A stretch of DNA of 64,000 bases from Actinophytocola oryzae. Lineage in GTDB: Bacteria; Actinomycetota; Actinomycetes; Mycobacteriales; Pseudonocardiaceae. The stretch is taken from contig NZ_SOCP01000004.1 in NCBI RefSeq assembly GCF_004364325.1, positions 558,001 through 622,000 of the forward strand, in the 5' to 3' direction. Numbering within the stretch: position 1 is the first letter of the stretch; each line of letters begins with the position of its first letter. The notes under the pieces were generated by a model. The model was not told the DNA's origin. It was given only the letters and a program-made list of their open reading frames with translations, and searched no databases. Positions 25,429 to 34,324 of the stretch are shown in pieces. The translations under genes were made by a program, and so were the position numbers.

Positions 25429-26960
25429 TGTCCTCCCGGGCCGCTCGGGCCGGCTTGCTCTTCGCCACGTTCGTGTGTGCGGCGTGCGGGCTGGTCTACG
25501 AGCTCGCACTCGTCGCGCAGGGCTCCTACCTGCTCGGCGACTCGATCACGCAGGCCTCCGTCGTGCTGGCGACCATGGTGTTCGCCATGGGCATCGGCTC
25601 TCTCACGGCGAAACCCCTGCAGCGCAGGCCACTGCTGAGCTTCGTGGTCATCGAGGGCCTGCTCGCCGTGTTCGGCGGCCTGTCCGTGCTCGGCCTGCAC
25701 GCCGCCTTCACCTGGCTCGACCTCTACTGGCCCGCGCTCATCGGCATCGCGCTCGTCGTCGGTGCGCTCATCGGGGCCGAGATCCCACTGCTGATGACGC
25801 TCCTGCAGCGGATTCGCAAGCAGGACGCGGGATCGGCCACCGCGGACCTGTTCGCGGCCGACTACGTCGGGGCCCTCGTTGGTGGCCTCGCCTTCCCGTT
25901 CCTGCTCCTGCCGCTGCTCGGACAGACGCGCGGCGCACTGCTCGTCGGGATGGTCAACGTGGTCGCGGGCGCGGCCGTGGCGTTCTTCGTCTTCCGTACC
26001 ACCGCACAGCGCCGGACCGTCCTGGCAGGCGGCACGGTCGCCGTGCTCGCACTTCTCGTGTTCGCCTTCGCGCAGAGCGACGCGTTCCTGCGCTACGCGC
26101 GGGACGAGCTGTACGAGGACCCGGTCGTCTACTCGGAAACCACGCAGTACCAGGACATCGTGGTCACCGAGTCGTCACCGGTCGTGCCGGGGCCGGCCGA
26201 CCTTCGGCTGTTCCTCAACGGCGACCTGCAGTTCTCGTCGATCGACGAGTACCGGTACCACGAGTCGCTCGTGCACCCCGCGCTCGCCGGCAAGCACGAC
26301 AGGGTCCTGGTCCTGGGCGGTGGTGACGGTCTGGCGATGCGGGAGGTCCTCAAGTACCGGGACGTCCGGGAGGCCGTCGAGGTCGAGCTCGACCCGGCCG
26401 TGCTGCGCCTCGCGGAGCACAACCCGGACATCGTCGCGCTCAACCGGCGCTCGCTGGAGGACCCGCGTGTGCGGGTGGTGAACGGCGACGCCTTCACGTG
26501 GTTGCGCGACACGACCGAGAAGTTCGACGCCGTGATCATCGACATGCCCGACCCGGACGCGACCGCCACGGCCAAGCTGTACTCCGTCGAGTTCTACTCG
26601 TTGGCGCGTCAGGCGCTGGCCCCCGGCGGGCGGATGGTCGTGCAGTCGGGGTCGCCGTACTTCGCGCCGCGCAGCTTCGACTGCATCGACAGCACGATCC
26701 GCGCGGCCGGTTTCCGGACCACGCCCTACCACGTGAACGTGCCGAGCTTCGGCGACTGGGGCTTCGTCCTCGCGCAGCCCGACAGGAAACCGGCGCTGAC
26801 GCTGCACCCGCCCCGTCCGCTGCGCTTCCTCGACGAGGCGAGTCTCGCCGCCGCCGCGATCTTCCCGCTCGACCGCAGGCCGACCGGCACCGAGCCACCA
26901 TCCACACTGGACGACCCGAGAATCGTGCGCCTCACGACCGAGGAATGGCAGCAGTACTAG
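25428..26960 (+). CDS. speE: Membrane-fused spermidine synthase-like aminopropyltransferase (Rv2601-like)
   Basis: A 510-residue fusion: seven or so membrane helices in residues 8-225, then a spermidine synthase domain. The substrate loop LNGDLQFSSIDEYRYHESL (with YHE), the dcSAM-binding VLGGGDGLAMREVLKY, and the catalytic VIIDMPDP all keep the expected residues, so the active site looks intact. No SAM decarboxylase is in the operon. The membrane fusion and DUF350 partner point to a membrane-proximal acceptor rather than free putrescine; this is inference. GTG 25428 overlaps the DUF350 stop by 1 bp. Confidence 0.88.
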   Translation: MSSRAARAGLLFATFVCAACGLVYELALVAQGSYLLGDSITQASVVLATMVFAMGIGSLTAKPLQRRPLLSFVVIEGLLAVFGGLSVLGLHAAFTWLDLYWPALIGIALVVGALIGAEIPLLMTLLQRIRKQDAGSATADLFAADYVGALVGGLAFPFLLLPLLGQTRGALLVGMVNVVAGAAVAFFVFRTTAQRRTVLAGGTVAVLALLVFAFAQSDAFLRYARDELYEDPVVYSETTQYQDIVVTESSPVVPGPADLRLFLNGDLQFSSIDEYRYHESLVHPALAGKHDRVLVLGGGDGLAMREVLKYRDVREAVEVELDPAVLRLAEHNPDIVALNRRSLEDPRVRVVNGDAFTWLRDTTEKFDAVIIDMPDPDATATAKLYSVEFYSLARQALAPGGRMVVQSGSPYFAPRSFDCIDSTIRAAGFRTTPYHVNVPSFGDWGFVLAQPDRKPALTLHPPRPLRFLDEASLAAAAIFPLDRRPTGTEPPSTLDDPRIVRLTTEEWQQY

Positions 26961-26961
26961 C

Positions 26962-27003
26962 ACTGGCTCCTTCCCGACGCTGGGAGTCAGGAAGGAGAGT
27001 GCA
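26962..27003. repeat. Degenerate hairpin repeat copy R4
   Basis: CTCCTTCC at 26967-26974 faces GGAAGGAG at 26990-26997, with CGACGCTGGGAGT between and AGTGCA behind. The layout matches the 30-bp repeat family but the arms are changed in a compensated way (AAGG core kept paired). It directly follows the spermidine synthase gene in a convergent intergenic region. Confidence 0.6.
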
Positions 27004-27073
27004 GAGGCGTGGGCCGTGTTCACACAGCCGAGCCTGGGGGTCACCCGGCGGGATGGGCGCCACGCCCCTGCAC

Positions 27074-27107
27074 TGGTAACGTCGCTGTTCGGTTTGCAGC
27101 GTTACCA
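27074..27107 (-). terminator. Hairpin terminator for the ASCH gene
   Basis: TGGTAAC at 27074-27080 pairs with GTTACCA at 27101-27107, extended inward by CGCTG/CAGCG with a small bulge. It lies 30 bp behind the stop of the minus-strand gene at 27137. Together with R4 it fills the convergent gap. Confidence 0.6.
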
Positions 27108-27136
27108 GATCGGCCTCATCTTGCCCTCCGTGAGCG

Positions 27137-27655
27137 TCAGGACACGGAAGCGGGATGCTGCACCACCAGTTCGCGCGCCACGGTGTCGGCGGTGAGCGAG
27201 TCGCACACGCAGCCGAGCCGGGGATGCGCGCCCACGAAGGTGTACCCCTCGGGCGGGTGAAACGCCCCGAGCCGTCCGGCCAGCTCCTCCGCCGTGAACC
27301 CGGGGTACTCGCGAACCCGCCTGATCGGGATCGCGAAGCCGAAGTCGAGGTCGCACAGGTAGTCGTACACCGAGGCGCCGTTCCCCTCGCACGCCTCCTC
27401 GGCGAGGTCGGCGATGCGGCGGGGAGTGTCCACGACCGGCGCGTCCAGGTCGATCACCGCGGCCAGCTTCGCCACCGGCGCGTTCAGGTAGACGTACCAG
27501 GCCGTGGGCCTGCCGGTGGGGTAGTCGCGCCGGAACTCGTGCCGTTTGCGGCCCTGCCAGACCAACCCGTAGGACTCGGGCTCGAGCGACATCAGCACCC
27601 GCTCTGGCCGGGACGGCAGCTCCAGGTCGACGGCACTGAACAGATCGTCCTGCAC
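27137..27655 (-). CDS. ASCH/PUA-like domain protein
   Basis: A 172-residue protein. GTG 27655 is preferred because GAGGGAG lies eight bases upstream and the homology starts soon after. The segment VLMSLEPESYGLVWQGRKRHEFRR is the ASCH signature (the G-x-K-x-x-E-x-R core that lines the binding cleft). ASCH proteins bind RNA or modified nucleosides, and some are nucleases or amidohydrolases. The C-terminal half, from about residue 80, includes an acidic YDYLCDLDFGFAIP segment with no clear assignment. It stands alone between the speE operon and the cellulose genes. Confidence 0.75.
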   Translation of the reverse strand: MQDDLFSAVDLELPSRPERVLMSLEPESYGLVWQGRKRHEFRRDYPTGRPTAWYVYLNAPVAKLAAVIDLDAPVVDTPRRIADLAEEACEGNGASVYDYLCDLDFGFAIPIRRVREYPGFTAEELAGRLGAFHPPEGYTFVGAHPRLGCVCDSLTADTVARELVVQHPASVS

Positions 27656-27772
27656 TCGCAAGCTCCCTCGTGTCTCATCGTGATGGACACGAAGTGTAGT
27701 CGGTCGACCCCGCAGAGTGCCTCCCGAAAGCCCGTGCCGGGCAGGGGACACCCCCGGCCCGGCACGGTCGGA

Positions 27773-28804
27773 TCACGACAACGTGCAGCTCACGGTAGGT
27801 GCGGAGTTGGTGCCGGACCAGCTTCCCTGGAAGCCGAACGTGGTGCTGGCGCCCGGCGCGAGGGTCCCGTTCCAGGCGACGTTCTTCGCGGTCACCGTCG
27901 CTCCGCTCTGCGTGACCGTGGCGTTCCACGCCTGGCTGACCCGCTGGCCGTTGGCGAAGGTGAGCGTCACGGTCCACAGCTGCGACCCGGACGAGCCGTT
28001 GTTGCGCACCGACACCTCACCCTGGAACCCGTCACTCCACTGCCCTGCCGCCTTGTACGTCGCCACGCAGGAGCCCGTTGGCGGCGGGTTGTCGTCGGGC
28101 GGGGGAGGGTCGCCCAGCGCGGACGCCAGAGCCGGGTACCACCGGTCGGACATCTTCTGGAAGCCCGAGTCGACCGGGTGGACGCCGTCGAAGGTGTCCG
28201 TCGCCGAGTTGAAGCCCGTCCACTGGTCCACCACGGTGATCGGCGACCGCGAGGTCGTCTTCGAGGCCGCCCAGCCGGGGATCGCGTTGTTGAGCGACAC
28301 CACCCGCTGCGCGCAGCCCGTGCAGTTGCTGGGCTGCATGGGGATGATCTGCGCGACGATGATCTTCATGTCGGGATTGCTCGCGCGCATCTGGTCGACC
28401 AGCTTGGAGTACGCGGTGATCACCTGGGCGGTCGAGATCGTCTCGCCCCACAGGTCGTTCGTGCCGAGGTGCATCAGCACGATGTCCGGGTGCGTCGCCG
28501 CCAGCCACGGCGGCAGCTGGTTCTGGTCCGCGATGCCCGTCGCCGCGAGGCCACTGTGGCCCTCGTGGTCGCCGTCGTGCGCGACCGCGCAGCCGCCGCC
28601 GGTCTGGGTGCCCACGAAGTCGATGTTCGTGTAGCCGCTGCGCTGCAGGCGGTCCCACAGCAGGGCTCGCCAGCAGCCCGGACCCGCGGTGATCGAGTCA
28701 CCCAGCGGCATGATCCTCATGGGTGTCGCCGCGGCCGCGGTGGTCACCGACAGTGCCGCGATGACCGTGACGATGAGACTGAACAGGAACAGCTTCCGGA
28801 GCAT
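27773..28804 (-). CDS. Secreted SGNH (GDSL) esterase with C-terminal CBM2
   Basis: A 343-residue secreted protein: signal peptide 1-26 (ending TAAAA), SGNH hydrolase domain with Ser37 (MPLGDSITAG), Gly/Asn116 (HLGTNDLW) and Asp206/His209 (FDGVHP), a proline linker (DPPPPDDNPPPTG) and a cellulose-binding CBM2 from Cys246 to the C-terminal cysteine (VSCTLS). It resembles CE3-type acetyl xylan esterases. ATG 28804 has a strong AGGAGGG ribosome site. It lies 8 bp behind the GH5 cellulase, so both enzymes attack plant cell walls together. Confidence 0.9.
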   Translation of the reverse strand: MLRKLFLFSLIVTVIAALSVTTAAAATPMRIMPLGDSITAGPGCWRALLWDRLQRSGYTNIDFVGTQTGGGCAVAHDGDHEGHSGLAATGIADQNQLPPWLAATHPDIVLMHLGTNDLWGETISTAQVITAYSKLVDQMRASNPDMKIIVAQIIPMQPSNCTGCAQRVVSLNNAIPGWAASKTTSRSPITVVDQWTGFNSATDTFDGVHPVDSGFQKMSDRWYPALASALGDPPPPDDNPPPTGSCVATYKAAGQWSDGFQGEVSVRNNGSSGSQLWTVTLTFANGQRVSQAWNATVTQSGATVTAKNVAWNGTLAPGASTTFGFQGSWSGTNSAPTVSCTLS

Positions 28805-28812
28805 GAGCCCTC

Positions 28813-30282
28813 CTAGGCCACGCTGAGCAGGTGAGCGCGGTAGCCCTCGCCGTACGTGCTGGTCGGGGTGCCGTTGTAGTCCTGGATGAGGACGTTGCCC
28901 GAGCCGCAGCCCCACGGGTTCCAGGTCCACGCCGTGTAGCCGAGGCCGTGCCGGTCGAGCCACGCCATGACCTGGTCGACGTAGTCGTGTGCGCAGGTGT
29001 CCTGCCCGATCTCACCTGCGTGCACGGGCACCTGCGCCGCGACCGCGCCGATCTGGCTGTCCCAGCAGGAGGTCGTGACGCACGCGTTGAAGTTGTACGA
29101 GTGCCACGACGCCATCAGGTTGCCGGTCCGGTCGGTCGGCTTGTAGGTGAGCCACTGTGAGAGGTCGTTGGTCCACGTCAGACCCGCGGTCATGACCACG
29201 TTGGTCGCGCCGGTCGCGCGGACCGCGTCGACGAGGTCCTGCATGCCCGCGACCTCGTAGGTGAAGCCGGTGCAGGTGCCGCCGTCACGCAGGCACCGCC
29301 ACGCGGCCGTCATGTCCGACCAGTTGTTGGCCGCGTCCGGGTAGGGCTCGTTGAACAGGTCGAACACCACGGCGTTGTTGCCCTTGAAGGCGTTCGCGAC
29401 CTGTGTCCAGAACGTCGGCGTGTACTGCATGCTCGGCATCGGCTTCTGGCACGTCGCGTTGACGTCCGCGCAGGCCGACACGTTGCCGGTGTACTGGCCG
29501 TGTGTCCAGTGCAGGTCGAGGATCGGGTTGATCCCGTTGGCCACCAACAGGGTCACGTAGGACTTGACCGCCTGCTGGTAGGTGGCGCCGCTCGGTGAGC
29601 CGGACAGGCCGAGCCAGCAGTCCTCGTTGAGCGGGATCCGCACCGCGCGGACGTGCCACGCCAGCATCGCGTTGACCGACGCCTGGTCCACCGGGCCGCT
29701 GTCCCACATGCCCTTGCCCTGCACGCAGGCGAACTCGCCGCTCGAGCGGTTCACGCCGAGCAGCCGGTAGGTCGCGCCGGCGGCGGTCAGGAGCTTGTTG
29801 CCCGACACACGCAGCGCCGGTGCCGGCCCGGAGGGTTGTTCGGTCGGCGGCGGGTCGGTCGGGGGAGTGCCGGTGCACGCGGCGCCGTTGACCGCGAAGT
29901 CCGTCGGCGCGGCGTTGGTGCCGCTGTAGCCGAAGTTCGCGCCGGGGCTGACGCTGCCGCCTGCCGGGATGGTGGCGTTCCACGACGCGTTGGTGACCGT
30001 GACCTGCCTGCCGGACTGTGACCACGTCCCGTTCCAGCCCTGCTGGAGGGTCTGGTTGCCCGCGTAGGAGTAGGTGACCGTCCAGCCGCTGACGGCCGAC
30101 GTGCCCAGGTTGTCGACCTTGACGGTGGCCGAGAAGCCCGCGCCCCACTCGCTGACCGAGTAGTCGACCCGGCAGGCGAACGCCACCGCGGCCGTGGTGC
30201 CACCCGCCGCGCCCGGCACGAACGCGCAGGCCGCTGCCGCGGCAAGCCCAAGTCCGGCGATCTTGACCGCTCTTCCCAACAT
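28813..30282 (-). CDS. Secreted GH5 endoglucanase with N-terminal CBM2
   Basis: A 489-residue protein: signal peptide about 1-35, CBM2 at about 37-136 (Cys37 and Cys136 as the conserved disulfide, WNGTWSQSG and WNATIPAGG core), Pro/Thr linker to about 155, then a GH5 domain. Acid/base Glu312 is in FDLFNEPYPD and nucleophile Glu424 in VHAGEIGQ. ATG 30282 follows AAGGGAG by five bases. It is the first gene of the cellulolytic operon, with two CebR-like boxes upstream. It would cut beta-1,4-glucan outside the cell. Confidence 0.92.
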   Translation of the reverse strand: MLGRAVKIAGLGLAAAAACAFVPGAAGGTTAAVAFACRVDYSVSEWGAGFSATVKVDNLGTSAVSGWTVTYSYAGNQTLQQGWNGTWSQSGRQVTVTNASWNATIPAGGSVSPGANFGYSGTNAAPTDFAVNGAACTGTPPTDPPPTEQPSGPAPALRVSGNKLLTAAGATYRLLGVNRSSGEFACVQGKGMWDSGPVDQASVNAMLAWHVRAVRIPLNEDCWLGLSGSPSGATYQQAVKSYVTLLVANGINPILDLHWTHGQYTGNVSACADVNATCQKPMPSMQYTPTFWTQVANAFKGNNAVVFDLFNEPYPDAANNWSDMTAAWRCLRDGGTCTGFTYEVAGMQDLVDAVRATGATNVVMTAGLTWTNDLSQWLTYKPTDRTGNLMASWHSYNFNACVTTSCWDSQIGAVAAQVPVHAGEIGQDTCAHDYVDQVMAWLDRHGLGYTAWTWNPWGCGSGNVLIQDYNGTPTSTYGEGYRAHLLSVA

Positions 30283-30313
30283 CGGCACTCCCTTGTGCAC
30301 CGCTAATTGTCTC

Positions 30314-30327
30314 TGGGAGCGCTCCCA
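30314..30327. promoter_or_regulatory. CebR-type operator 1
   Basis: The perfect 14-bp palindrome TGGGAGCGCTCCCA is identical to the known consensus for the LacI-family cellobiose repressor CebR of Streptomyces. It lies 32 bp upstream of the cellulase start. No cebR gene is in the window. Confidence 0.85.
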
Positions 30328-30463
30328 GATTCCGGTGGGCCAACCGTCGCTCGTGGAGCCCGAGACTGTCAATCCACAGCAGGTGATTCACTCGGCCAGC
30401 CCAATACGCGTAACCTGTCCGGCCCAGTGGCTCACGAGCCGTAGTCGACGGCGCTATGCGATA

Positions 30464-30477
30464 TGGGAACGCTCCCA
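30464..30477. promoter_or_regulatory. CebR-type operator 2
   Basis: TGGGAACGCTCCCA differs from the palindromic consensus at one position. Its centre is 150 bp from that of operator 1, a distance that would suit looping. It sits between the cellulase start and the end of the QueA-like gene. Confidence 0.75.
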
Positions 30478-30483
30478 AATCGG

Positions 30484-31464
30484 TCAGGGGAGCAGGAGGT
30501 TCACGTCCCCGAACTCGTGCCACAGGTAGCCGCCCTCGATCGCCTGTCGGTAGGTCTCGTTCAGCAGTCCGGGACCGGCGATCGCGGCCAGCATGTCCAG
30601 GTGCGACGCCATCGGCTCGTGGAAGCCGGTCAGCAGGCCGTCGACGTGCCGGACGCCGCGTTCCGGGGTGATGATCACGTCGGTCCAGCCCCCGTCGGCG
30701 TCGCTCTCGATGGCGCGGACGGCCGTGGTGCCGACGGCGATCACGCGCCTGCCCTCGGCGCGGGCCCGCGCGACCACGTCCCGGCTGGTCCTCGGCACGG
30801 CGAACCGTTCCGGATAGGGGCGTTCGTGAGCTTCCGGGGACGCGACGCCGGTGTGCAGCAGGACCGGCGCGAACTGCACTCCCCGCGCGACGAGCCGGGT
30901 CACGAGCCGCTCGGTGAACGGGCGGGACGCGCTCGGCATCTCCGCGCTGCCGGGAGTCACGCCGAAAACCGTCTGGTAGCAGGAGATCGGCCACGCGTCG
31001 CCGACGTAGGAGTACCGGATCGGCGACCCGAACGCGGCGAGGTACGCGAGTACCCCGAGGCCGTCGGTGTCCACATCGGACTCCCACAGCCGTCCTGCGG
31101 AGAACGGCCTGCGCAGCGTGACCGAACCCCCGCCGAACAGCGGGTACCGCGTGCCCGCGGTGCCATCGCGGAACGGCCCCGTCGCCTGACGCAGCTCGAC
31201 GAGCCACCTCCCGTCCGGCTGTTCGGTCGAGATGTGGGCCACGAGCCCGCTGTCCGGCACGGGAACCGCGGCAGGCACGGTCGCGGACGTGTTGACCACC
31301 AACACGTCCCCCGCTCGCAGCTGCGACGGCAGGTCCGTGAACCGGTGGTGCTCGACGCCCTCGGACGAGCTGACCAGCAACCGCACCCCGTCCCGCCCGA
31401 GCCCCCTGGCCTCGGGCGGGACGTGTGCCTCGAGTGCGGCGGGCAGCGTGAACTCGACCGTCAT
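30484..31464 (-). CDS. QueA-like S-adenosylmethionine:tRNA ribosyltransferase-isomerase family protein
   Basis: A 326-residue protein of the QueA family: FTDLPSQLRAGDVLVVNTSATVPA corresponds to the FxDLPxxLxxGDLLVxNxTxVxPA block, then ERFAVPRT and VIAVGTTAVRAIES (V-G-T-T-x-x-R-x-L/I-E), and LTGFHEP/ATHLDML-like segments. The N-terminal AQxPxxxR block of true QueA is altered (PPEARGLGRDGVRLLV), and no tgt, queC-E or queG is nearby, so a modified or different role is possible. It is the last gene of an SDR-VOC-QueA operon with 4-bp overlaps. Confidence 0.8.
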   Translation of the reverse strand: MTVEFTLPAALEAHVPPEARGLGRDGVRLLVSSSEGVEHHRFTDLPSQLRAGDVLVVNTSATVPAAVPVPDSGLVAHISTEQPDGRWLVELRQATGPFRDGTAGTRYPLFGGGSVTLRRPFSAGRLWESDVDTDGLGVLAYLAAFGSPIRYSYVGDAWPISCYQTVFGVTPGSAEMPSASRPFTERLVTRLVARGVQFAPVLLHTGVASPEAHERPYPERFAVPRTSRDVVARARAEGRRVIAVGTTAVRAIESDADGGWTDVIITPERGVRHVDGLLTGFHEPMASHLDMLAAIAGPGLLNETYRQAIEGGYLWHEFGDVNLLLP

Positions 31465-31796
31465 CGCTCACTCCAGACCATCACCACGGCGCCCGCCGGG
31501 CCACGCACCTCGAACCCGTGGTGCCCACGCGGATACCGGTGCGGTGGCGCGACCACGTCGACGCCGGCCATCCGCGCGAACACGGCGTCCACGTCGGAGA
31601 CCTCGAACGCGACGGGCACGGGTCCGGGCACCGCGGGCGACGCCAGCTCGACGAACCCCGACTCGACGGCCAGCACCACCCCCTCCTCGCCGTCACGCCG
31701 CCACCCGTCGACGACCGGCAGCCCGACGAGGTCCCGGTAGAAGGTCAGCGCCCCCGGCAGGTCGTCGACCGTGTACGGCAGCCACAGCCGGGTCAT
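31461..31796 (-). CDS. VOC (glyoxalase/bleomycin-resistance fold) protein
   Basis: A 111-residue single VOC protein starting [20 protein letters not shown], with the beta-alpha-beta-beta-beta modules LTFYRDLVGLP, FVELASP, VAFEVSDVDAVFARM and GFEVRGPAGAVVMVW. Substrate unknown. Both ends overlap the neighbours by 4 bp, so it is translationally coupled to the SDR upstream and QueA-like gene downstream. Confidence 0.85.
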   Translation of the reverse strand: MTRLWLPYTVDDLPGALTFYRDLVGLPVVDGWRRDGEEGVVLAVESGFVELASPAVPGPVPVAFEVSDVDAVFARMAGVDVVAPPHRYPRGHHGFEVRGPAGAVVMVWSER

Positions 31797-32473
31797 GCCG
31801 GGATCCGTAGCTCGGCGAGCCGGACCCGTCCCGACGGCGGCCGGGCCGTCACCAGGTGGACGAACGCGGGCACGACCGTCTCCGGCAGCGGCCGGTCGCT
31901 GATGTCCTCGCCGGGGAAGGCCTCCTGGTGCATCCGCGTGCGCAGGTCGCCGGGATCCACCCACCACACGCGGACGGCCCGCTCCTCGGCCGCCAGGACG
32001 GCGCTGGCCTGCTCGACGGCCGCCTTCGCCGACCCGTAGCCGCCCCAGCCCTCGTACGGCTCGACCGCCGCGTCCGAGGTGACGTTGACGAGCGCCCCGC
32101 CCCTGGCACGCAGGGCGGGCAGCGCACGCTGGGTCAGCGCCAGCGGCGCCAGCACGTTCACCTCGTACACCTCTCGCAGGGCGTCGAGCGGGTAGGCCGC
32201 CAGGCCGGGCTGCGGGCTCGGGCCGAGGACGCCCGCGTTGTTGACCAGCAGGTCGACCTCACCGGCAGCATCGAGCAGCGCTTCCCGGTGTGCCGGGTCC
32301 CTGATGTCACCCGGCACGGTGACCACGTCGCCGCCGATCCGCTCGGCAGCGGACGCGAGGTCCGCCGCACCTCGGGCGTCCACGACGAGCCGCCAGCCCG
32401 CCTCGGACAGGCCGGCGGCCAGTGCGAGCCCCAGTCCACGGGACGCGCCGGTGATGATCGCGACAGGTTTCAC
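31793..32473 (-). CDS. Short-chain dehydrogenase/reductase
   Basis: A 226-residue classical SDR. GTG 32473 is chosen because it gives the N terminus [19 protein letters not shown]. The cofactor motif [12 protein letters not shown] at about residue 81, catalytic Ser ([11 protein letters not shown]) and Y-x-x-x-K (YGSAKAA) are visible. NADP(H) preference is likely from the Arg in the glycine loop. It heads the three-gene minus-strand operon and is divergent from the sensor kinase. Confidence 0.88.
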   Translation of the reverse strand: MKPVAIITGASRGLGLALAAGLSEAGWRLVVDARGAADLASAAERIGGDVVTVPGDIRDPAHREALLDAAGEVDLLVNNAGVLGPSPQPGLAAYPLDALREVYEVNVLAPLALTQRALPALRARGGALVNVTSDAAVEPYEGWGGYGSAKAAVEQASAVLAAEERAVRVWWVDPGDLRTRMHQEAFPGEDISDRPLPETVVPAFVHLVTARPPSGRVRLAELRIPA

Positions 32474-32533
32474 GACTCCGACGCTAGGTAGCGCTCGCGT
32501 GCCCGCCATCGGTCGCGGGACGGCCGCGACCTC

Positions 32534-32553
32534 GGTCTTTGGACCTAGGACCG
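32534..32553. promoter_or_regulatory. Possible response-regulator binding region upstream of the sensor kinase
   Basis: A short region contains GGTC, GGACC and GGACC half-sites in close succession (GGTCTTTGGACC then TAGGACC). NarL/DevR-type regulators bind such half-sites, and the next genes encode a DevSR-like pair, so autoregulation is possible. No experiment or alignment supports this. Confidence 0.3.
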
Positions 32554-32571
32554 GCACGTCCAGGCGCCGGG

Positions 32572-33711
32572 ATGGGTACCGTTGGCACGGTGAACGTCCG
32601 GCACGAGCTGAGGGACGTCAGCGCCGCGGTGCTGGCGGTGACCTCGCACCTCTCGGTCCGCGACGTGCTCACCACGATCCTGTCCGCCGCCCGCAAGCTC
32701 GTCGGCGCCCGGTACGCGGCACTCGGCGTGCCCGACGAGGACGGCGGCTTCGCCGAGTTCCTCGCGGAAGGGCTGACCGACGCCGAGTGGGACGCGATCG
32801 GCCCGCTGCCCCAACAGCACGGCGTGCTGGGGCTGATGCTGTCCGACCCGAACCCGGTGCGGCTGGCCGACATCCGGGACCACCCGCGGTTCGGCTGGTG
32901 GCCGAAGGCACATCCGACGCTGACCCACTTCCTGGGCATGCCGATCATCGACGGCGACGAGATCGTCGGGGAGCTGTTCCTCGCCAACAGCGACAAGCCG
33001 GACGGGTTCACCGCGGAGGACGAGGAGCTGGTCCGCCTGCTCGCCGCGCACGCGGCCATCGCGCTCGTCAACGCCCGGCTGTACGAGCACAGCCGCACGC
33101 TGTCCATTGTGGAGGAACGGAACCGGATCGCCCGCGAGCTGCACGACGCCGTGTCGCAGAAGCTGTTCAGCCTGCGGCTCACCGCGGACGCCGCGTCGGC
33201 GCTGCTCGACCGGGACCCGGAACGCGCGCGGGCCGAGCTGGCCACCGTGCGCAGGCTCGCCGCCGAGGCGAGCAGCGAGCTGCGGGAGATCGTCGTCGGG
33301 CACCGGCCTGCCGACCTCGACGGCGACGGGCTGGACCGCGCACTGCGCAAGCAGGTCGAGCTGCTGGACCGCGTGCACGAACCGGCGATCCGGTTCGCGG
33401 GCTGCGACTGCGTGCCGACCCTGACCGAGCGCGGCCAGGAAGCCGTGTACCGGATCGCGCAGGAGGCGATGCACAACGCGTTGCGCCACGCCGACGCGAA
33501 ACGCATCGACGTCGTCCTGACCTCCGACGACGCCACCACGGTCCTGCGGGTGACCGACGACGGGGTGGGGTTCGTCCCGGCGGGCACGGGCGCGGGCAGG
33601 CGTCTCGGTCTCGCGTCGATGCGGGAACGTGCCGAGGAGGCGGGCGGCACGCTCACGGTGACCTCGGCACCCGGTGGTGGGACGACGGTCCGGCTGGAGG
33701 TACCCGCGTGA
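32572..33711 (+). CDS. GAF-domain sensor histidine kinase (DevS/NarX-like)
   Basis: A 379-residue kinase: one GAF domain at about 25-165 ([16 protein letters not shown] to [19 protein letters not shown]), a HisKA_3 dimerisation domain with phospho-acceptor His191 in [15 protein letters not shown], and an HATPase_c domain (N box [11 protein letters not shown] boxes DDGVGF and [10 protein letters not shown]). No membrane segment, so it senses a cytoplasmic signal through GAF. ATG 32572 is used; GTG 32590 is an alternative. It overlaps the response regulator by 4 bp. Confidence 0.9.
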   Translation: MGTVGTVNVRHELRDVSAAVLAVTSHLSVRDVLTTILSAARKLVGARYAALGVPDEDGGFAEFLAEGLTDAEWDAIGPLPQQHGVLGLMLSDPNPVRLADIRDHPRFGWWPKAHPTLTHFLGMPIIDGDEIVGELFLANSDKPDGFTAEDEELVRLLAAHAAIALVNARLYEHSRTLSIVEERNRIARELHDAVSQKLFSLRLTADAASALLDRDPERARAELATVRRLAAEASSELREIVVGHRPADLDGDGLDRALRKQVELLDRVHEPAIRFAGCDCVPTLTERGQEAVYRIAQEAMHNALRHADAKRIDVVLTSDDATTVLRVTDDGVGFVPAGTGAGRRLGLASMRERAEEAGGTLTVTSAPGGGTTVRLEVPA

Positions 33712-34319
33712 TCAGGGTGCTGGTGGTGGACGACCACCCTGTCGTGCGCCAGGGGCTACGGACGTTCCTCGACCTGCAGGAGGACATCACGGTCGTGGGC
33801 GAGTCCGCCGACGGCGAGTCCTGTGTGGACGACGCGGAACGCCTGCGCCCCGACGTGATCCTGCTCGACCTGCGCATGCCGGGTGCGGGTGGTGTGGCGG
33901 CACTGCACGGCCTGCGTGACAACCCCGCCCGCGTGCTGGTGGTCACGAGCCACACCGAGCCGGGCGCCGTCCTCCCCGCGGTCCGCGCGGGCGCGGCCGG
34001 GTACGTGTACAAGGACGTCGACCCGTCGGCGCTCGCCGCCGCGATCCGGTCCGTGCACGCGGGTCACGTGCTGCTGCACCCGGACGTCCTGCGCCTGCTC
34101 GCCGCCGAGGACGCCCGTCCCGCCGAGCTGACCGCGCGGGAGCGGGACGTGCTCGCCGAGGTCGCCGCGGGCCGCTCCAACCGGGAGATCGCCCGTGCGC
34201 TCTCGCTGTCGGAGAAGACGGTGAAAACCCACGTCAGCGCCATCCTCGGCAAGCTGGGCGTGCAGGACCGCACACAGGCCGCGCTCCACGCGGTCCGCAC
34301 CGGCCTGGTGGAGCGGTAG
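33708..34319 (+). CDS. NarL/DevR-family response regulator
   Basis: A 203-residue protein starting at GTG 33708: receiver domain with acidic pair [11 protein letters not shown], phospho-acceptor Asp54 in [10 protein letters not shown], and Lys in GYVYKDVDP; then a LuxR-type helix-turn-helix ([37 protein letters not shown]). It is the partner of the upstream kinase. A hairpin follows directly. Confidence 0.93.
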   Translation: MIRVLVVDDHPVVRQGLRTFLDLQEDITVVGESADGESCVDDAERLRPDVILLDLRMPGAGGVAALHGLRDNPARVLVVTSHTEPGAVLPAVRAGAAGYVYKDVDPSALAAAIRSVHAGHVLLHPDVLRLLAAEDARPAELTARERDVLAEVAAGRSNREIARALSLSEKTVKTHVSAILGKLGVQDRTQAALHAVRTGLVER

Positions 34320-34324
34320 TACCC

